DNA from: Oscillospiraceae bacterium
GTDB lineage: Bacteria; Bacillota; Clostridia; Oscillospirales; Acutalibacteraceae
Direction of reading: 5' to 3'
DNA: 9,159 bases
NCBI GenBank assembly: GCA_029013165.1
Contig: JAQXMV010000154.1
Span: forward strand, 1-9,159
Below, piece by piece: positions 6,757-9,159 of this stretch. Both the position numbers and the translations under genes were made by a program. The notes beneath the pieces were generated by a model that was not told the DNA's origin, made no database searches, and saw only the letters and a list, made by a program, of their open reading frames with translations. Position 1 is the first letter of the stretch. Each line of letters opens with the position of its first letter.

Positions 6757-8055
6757 TTATTCTTTTTCCAGCCTTATGGTTTTGACTGCATGAGGGGCGA
6801 GAGATACACTGATTATACCGTTTACCGGGAATGTTTCTCCCGACCAGAGATCCCTTGCTGTGAAGGAGCCGCAGATTCCCTGCTCATTCAGGTCAAGAGC
6901 AAGACTTCTCGTCTCGTCGGAAAGATTAAACAGCGCCAGTGCGGTGTTGCCGTTTTCATCGGTACAGCACCAGATCGCTTCCTCACGGCTGCGGCGAAGC
7001 TGGCGGTTGTCGGTGGAGTTTTGATTGATGGAGATGATCTCCCGATTGGTGATGAGGGCAAGATCCTCCGGACGGTTTTCCCGGAGCTCACCGCCGAGAA
7101 TCAGCGGTGAACGGAAAAAGGCCCACAGGGTTAGCATTGTCTTTTGCTCGTCGGCGGTGAAATTTGTATATCGGTCCGCGTCGCCCAGGCAGGAACAGTT
7201 TTTGGAGATTTTTCCCAGCGGGAGCATATCGCAGTCCGGCCAGGAGCCTGCCTTGACATGATCGACCCATTTTTCACAGCGCTCAAACATGGCGTAGAGC
7301 TTGTCCCAATGATCCCAGAAGTCGCCGGTCATGCGCCACATATTGGCGTTCTGAGAAAGATGAAAGGCTTCGCCGATCACGGCAGGACCGGGGGAGAGGG
7401 AAAGCACCATGTCTCTGCCGCAGGCGTCGATGGCTTTTCGGATCATTTCGATTTCTTCCCGGGCGCTGTAGGGATTGTGGGGCTGAAACTCCGTATTGGC
7501 GATGTCGTCCACCTTGACAAAATCCACACCCCAGGAAGCGTAAAGGGAAAAGAGGCTGTTGTAGTATTCCTGAGCGCCCTGGGCGCGGGCATTGACGCCG
7601 TACATATCCGTGTTCCATGAGCAAACCGAGAAGCCGCTGGCAATTTGCCTTGCGGTTTTGTCACTGCCCATGATTTTCGTGTTGCGGTGAACGGCCTGAC
7701 GGGGAATGCCGCGCATGATGTGTATGCCGAACTTCAGACCCATGGCATGGATTCTTTCGGCTATAGGGGCGAAGCCCTTGCCGCCGGCGGCGCTGGGGAA
7801 ACGGTTGACCGCCGGTATGAGACGGGAGTATTCGTCCATTTCAAGCTCGGTGAAATTATTGTAAAAGTTTGAGCGTGCTTTCGGCTCATACCACTGGATA
7901 TCGCAGACCACATATTCCCAGCCGTAGTCTTTCAGGTGCTCGGCCATATACCGGGCGTTGCCAAGAAGCTGTTCCTCGTTGACGGCGGCGCCGTAGCAGT
8001 CCCAGCTGTTCCAGCCCATGGGCGGTCGCAGGGCAAATGTGTCTTTTTTTTGCAT
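6757..8055 (-). CDS. GH27 family glycosidase, probable alpha-galactosidase
   Basis: Predicted retaining glycoside hydrolase of family 27 (clan GH-D), most often alpha-galactosidase, splitting terminal alpha-D-galactose from oligosaccharides; alpha-N-acetylgalactosaminidase or beta-L-arabinopyranosidase activity cannot be excluded. The 432-residue protein has the family opening PPMGWNSWDCYG (11-22), CDIQWYEP (51-58), the nucleophile motif FVKVDD with D183, and the acid/base region WRMTGDFWDHW with D245. GSWPDCDML (270-278) corresponds to the GGWNDPDML segment of human alpha-galactosidase A. The last 80 or so residues form the usual C-terminal beta domain. There is no signal peptide, so it should act in the cytoplasm on imported sugars. 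The start at 8055 has AGGAG 7 bases upstream. No transporter or regulator gene adjoins it, no clear cre site was seen, and no strong terminator follows it. Confidence 0.9.
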   Translation of the reverse strand: MQKKDTFALRPPMGWNSWDCYGAAVNEEQLLGNARYMAEHLKDYGWEYVVCDIQWYEPKARSNFYNNFTELEMDEYSRLIPAVNRFPSAAGGKGFAPIAERIHAMGLKFGIHIMRGIPRQAVHRNTKIMGSDKTARQIASGFSVCSWNTDMYGVNARAQGAQEYYNSLFSLYASWGVDFVKVDDIANTEFQPHNPYSAREEIEMIRKAIDACGRDMVLSLSPGPAVIGEAFHLSQNANMWRMTGDFWDHWDKLYAMFERCEKWVDHVKAGSWPDCDMLPLGKISKNCSCLGDADRYTNFTADEQKTMLTLWAFFRSPLILGGELRENRPEDLALITNREIISINQNSTDNRQLRRSREEAIWCCTDENGNTALALFNLSDETRSLALDLNEQGICGSFTARDLWSGETFPVNGIISVSLAPHAVKTIRLEKE

Positions 8056-8086
8056 AGTGTTTCTCCTTTTAGTTTGATTATCATGG

Positions 8087-8116
8087 ATTATAGCATAACT
8101 GAGATATAGCGGTCAA
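8087..8116 (-). promoter_or_regulatory. Sigma-A-type promoter for the GH27 gene
   Basis: On the minus strand TTGACC (8111-8116) and TATAAT (8087-8092) are spaced by 18 bases. The leader would be about 25 bases, just enough for the ribosome binding site. No clear operator palindrome overlaps it. Confidence 0.72.
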
Positions 8117-8391
8117 GATAAAGACAGCCGATAAGAAAATATATACAATGCATTATTTTCTAAACTGAAAATCCGATAATGTGTCATCCGTCAAATACGT
8201 AACGGTACAAAATGTGTGTTATACAAGGACAGCAAATTGCCCTTTAATACAACAGAGGTGTGCGAGCCGACAAAGCGTCACACACACCTCTAATATCACT
8301 CTTGATTTTATGCTGTTGACGAGTTTACAAGAATTTGAAACCCGTGTCCGTCTTTAATATAAATGTTCTTTGGTTCTCAATATACCTATCA
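8117..8391. other. Gene-poor stretch between the GH27 gene and the AT-rich orphan gene
   Basis: No credible coding sequence is seen on either strand. Apart from the GH27 promoter at its left edge, the only clear structure is the inverted repeat at 8254-8291. The base composition drops toward the AT-rich gene on its right. Confidence 0.6.
8254..8291 (-). terminator. Inverted repeat, possible terminator for the orphan gene
   Basis: AGAGGTGTG (8254-8262) pairs exactly with CACACCTCT (8283-8291) around a 20-base loop. It lies about 100 bases past the stop of the minus-strand gene at 8392. The minus-strand tail is GTTGTATT, only weakly T-rich, so termination is uncertain. Confidence 0.4.
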
Positions 8392-9021
8392 TTAAAACCC
8401 TATAGAATACTTAATGGTTAAGTTGGCAATAGAGGGATCTGGATTATAGTATCTTTCGCCAATTTGTACTTTGTCTTCACCTGCTGATATATAAACAGAA
8501 TCCACAAAAATATCATCAAGTAAAGCCTTTTCTTTGAGTTTGCTCAGCAATTCTTCTGCAGCTTCGGTAAGGCGAAAAATACGATAGGGTTTATTGGTGA
8601 ATAAAGTCGTTTTTTTGGTTACATTTACTAAACTAAATCTAATATCTAAACAATAGTCATCGACTTTACCAGAAATCTGAATACTCGGATAATCGAAAAA
8701 ATATTTTTGCTTAACTATTTCAGTAAATGCCTTTCCAAAATTACCCTTTAAATATGAATATTTACGCTCACCGATTTTTACTTTGCCGCCAATATATCCT
8801 CCCGCACTGATATGACCTGTTATAACTCTTTCAGAATCAACAGTTTTATATTGTCCGCTTTTTGATTTTTTTAAAATATCTTCTTTAATATTTTTGAGCA
8901 GAATATGAACTTCCTCTTCAACAATTCTATCCGGGTAACCTCGGAAGAATCTTTGAAGTTCGTCTTCAAGGCTATACTTAGAGACTGTTGTTTTTGTTAA
9001 TTCCTCTTTAAATTTAGACAT
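8392..9021 (-). CDS. Hypothetical protein with an internally repeated motif, AT-rich gene
   Basis: I do not recognise this 209-residue protein. It has no signal peptide or membrane segment and is probably cytoplasmic. The first 55 residues are charged and mostly helical by appearance. The rest alternates short beta-like stretches, with one helix-like segment at about 152-168 (LTEAAEELLSKLKEKALLDD). A motif occurs twice: ISAG then KVKIGERKY (71-88) and ISAG then KVQIGERYY (178-192), suggesting a duplicated beta-hairpin unit. The start at 9021 is well supported by AAGGAG 7 bases upstream, and a good promoter precedes it. The DNA is clearly more AT-rich than its neighbours (14 of 60 bases are G or C at 8701-8760, against 39 of 60 at 7741-7800), which suggests acquisition by transfer. 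It is a real gene by these signals; its function is unknown. Confidence 0.8.
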   Translation of the reverse strand: MSKFKEELTKTTVSKYSLEDELQRFFRGYPDRIVEEEVHILLKNIKEDILKKSKSGQYKTVDSERVITGHISAGGYIGGKVKIGERKYSYLKGNFGKAFTEIVKQKYFFDYPSIQISGKVDDYCLDIRFSLVNVTKKTTLFTNKPYRIFRLTEAAEELLSKLKEKALLDDIFVDSVYISAGEDKVQIGERYYNPDPSIANLTIKYSIGF

Positions 9022-9041
9022 AATACCACTCCTTTTTCATT

Positions 9042-9070
9042 AGAATATCATATTCCAAGTTTTAAGTCAA
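9042..9070 (-). promoter_or_regulatory. Sigma-A-type promoter for the AT-rich orphan gene
   Basis: On the minus strand TTGACT (9065-9070) and TATTCT (9042-9047) are spaced by 17 bases, about 20 bases before the start codon region. The -35 hexamer overlaps the stop of the possible partial gene to its right. Confidence 0.65.
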
Positions 9071-9159
9071 GCATTTTACAAATTCCACCTCGTACCTGGA
9101 AAAGATATCAATTGCTGTATCCTTGCCAAAAAGCCAAAAAGATTTCACCGCAGTCTTGA
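9062..9159 (-). CDS. Possible 3' end of a gene entering from the right edge
   Basis: One minus-strand frame stays open from the window edge to a TAA at 9062-9064, giving 31 residues that end in EVEFVKCLT. The base composition is higher in G+C than the adjacent orphan gene. A plus-strand frame is also open over the same bases but has no start codon. The fragment is too short to identify, and an open frame of this length can arise by chance. Confidence 0.25.
   Translation of the reverse strand, partial: KTAVKSFWLFGKDTAIDIFSRYEVEFVKCLT

Noticed and set aside
7144..7620. Plus-strand open frame of 158 codons inside the GH27 gene
   Set aside because: It is antisense to a coding sequence with conserved catalytic motifs and has no domain features.
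8117..8391. Possible CRISPR array or repeat cluster in the gene-poor stretch
   Set aside because: There is no direct repeat at regular spacing; only one inverted repeat was found.
1..9159. A new multi-gene defence, secretion or biosynthetic system across the window
   Set aside because: The genes have separate promoters, mixed orientations and mostly familiar unrelated families; nothing links them beyond proximity.

Overview
The window reads as chromosomal DNA from a low-to-mid G+C Gram-positive bacterium of class Clostridia, most likely a gut or rumen member of the Oscillospiraceae/Ruminococcaceae type. The reasons are AGGAGG-type ribosome binding sites, sigma-A promoters close to TTGACA-17-TATAAT, a greA-lysS pair, Gram-positive style secreted proteins, a DUF4474 protein and an IS1182-like transposase remnant. 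The placement is inferred from gene content; no taxonomic marker was compared.

Layout, left to right. Bases 1-120 are a perfect inverted repeat that includes the last codons of the first gene, so the left edge is probably a fold-back artefact at a terminator hairpin, or else the junction of a real tail-to-tail duplication. Next are a secreted calcineurin-like metallophosphoesterase (minus strand), a stretch holding the C-terminal remnant of an IS1182-family transposase and two hairpins, and then lysS and greA (both minus, probably one operon read from a near-consensus promoter upstream of greA). A divergent, plus-strand gene encodes a secreted PHP-domain metallohydrolase. It converges, across a strong hairpin terminator, on a minus-strand gene for a membrane-anchored Ig-like (BIG2) plus DUF4474 protein. 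After that come a cytoplasmic GH27 alpha-galactosidase-like glycosidase (minus), a gene-poor stretch with a long hairpin, and an AT-rich minus-strand gene of unknown function. The last 98 bases may hold the 3' end of one more minus-strand gene.

Working together: greA and lysS are core transcription and translation genes. The three exported proteins (metallophosphoesterase, PHP hydrolase, Ig-DUF4474 protein) are probably envelope or extracellular proteins, each with its own promoter, and the GH27 enzyme would act on small alpha-galactosides already imported. No transporter, regulator, CRISPR array, tRNA, rRNA or intact mobile element is visible. I found no convincing undescribed multi-gene system. 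The items most worth a second look are the 120-base palindrome, the AT-rich orphan gene with an internally repeated motif, and the structured greA-lysS spacer.
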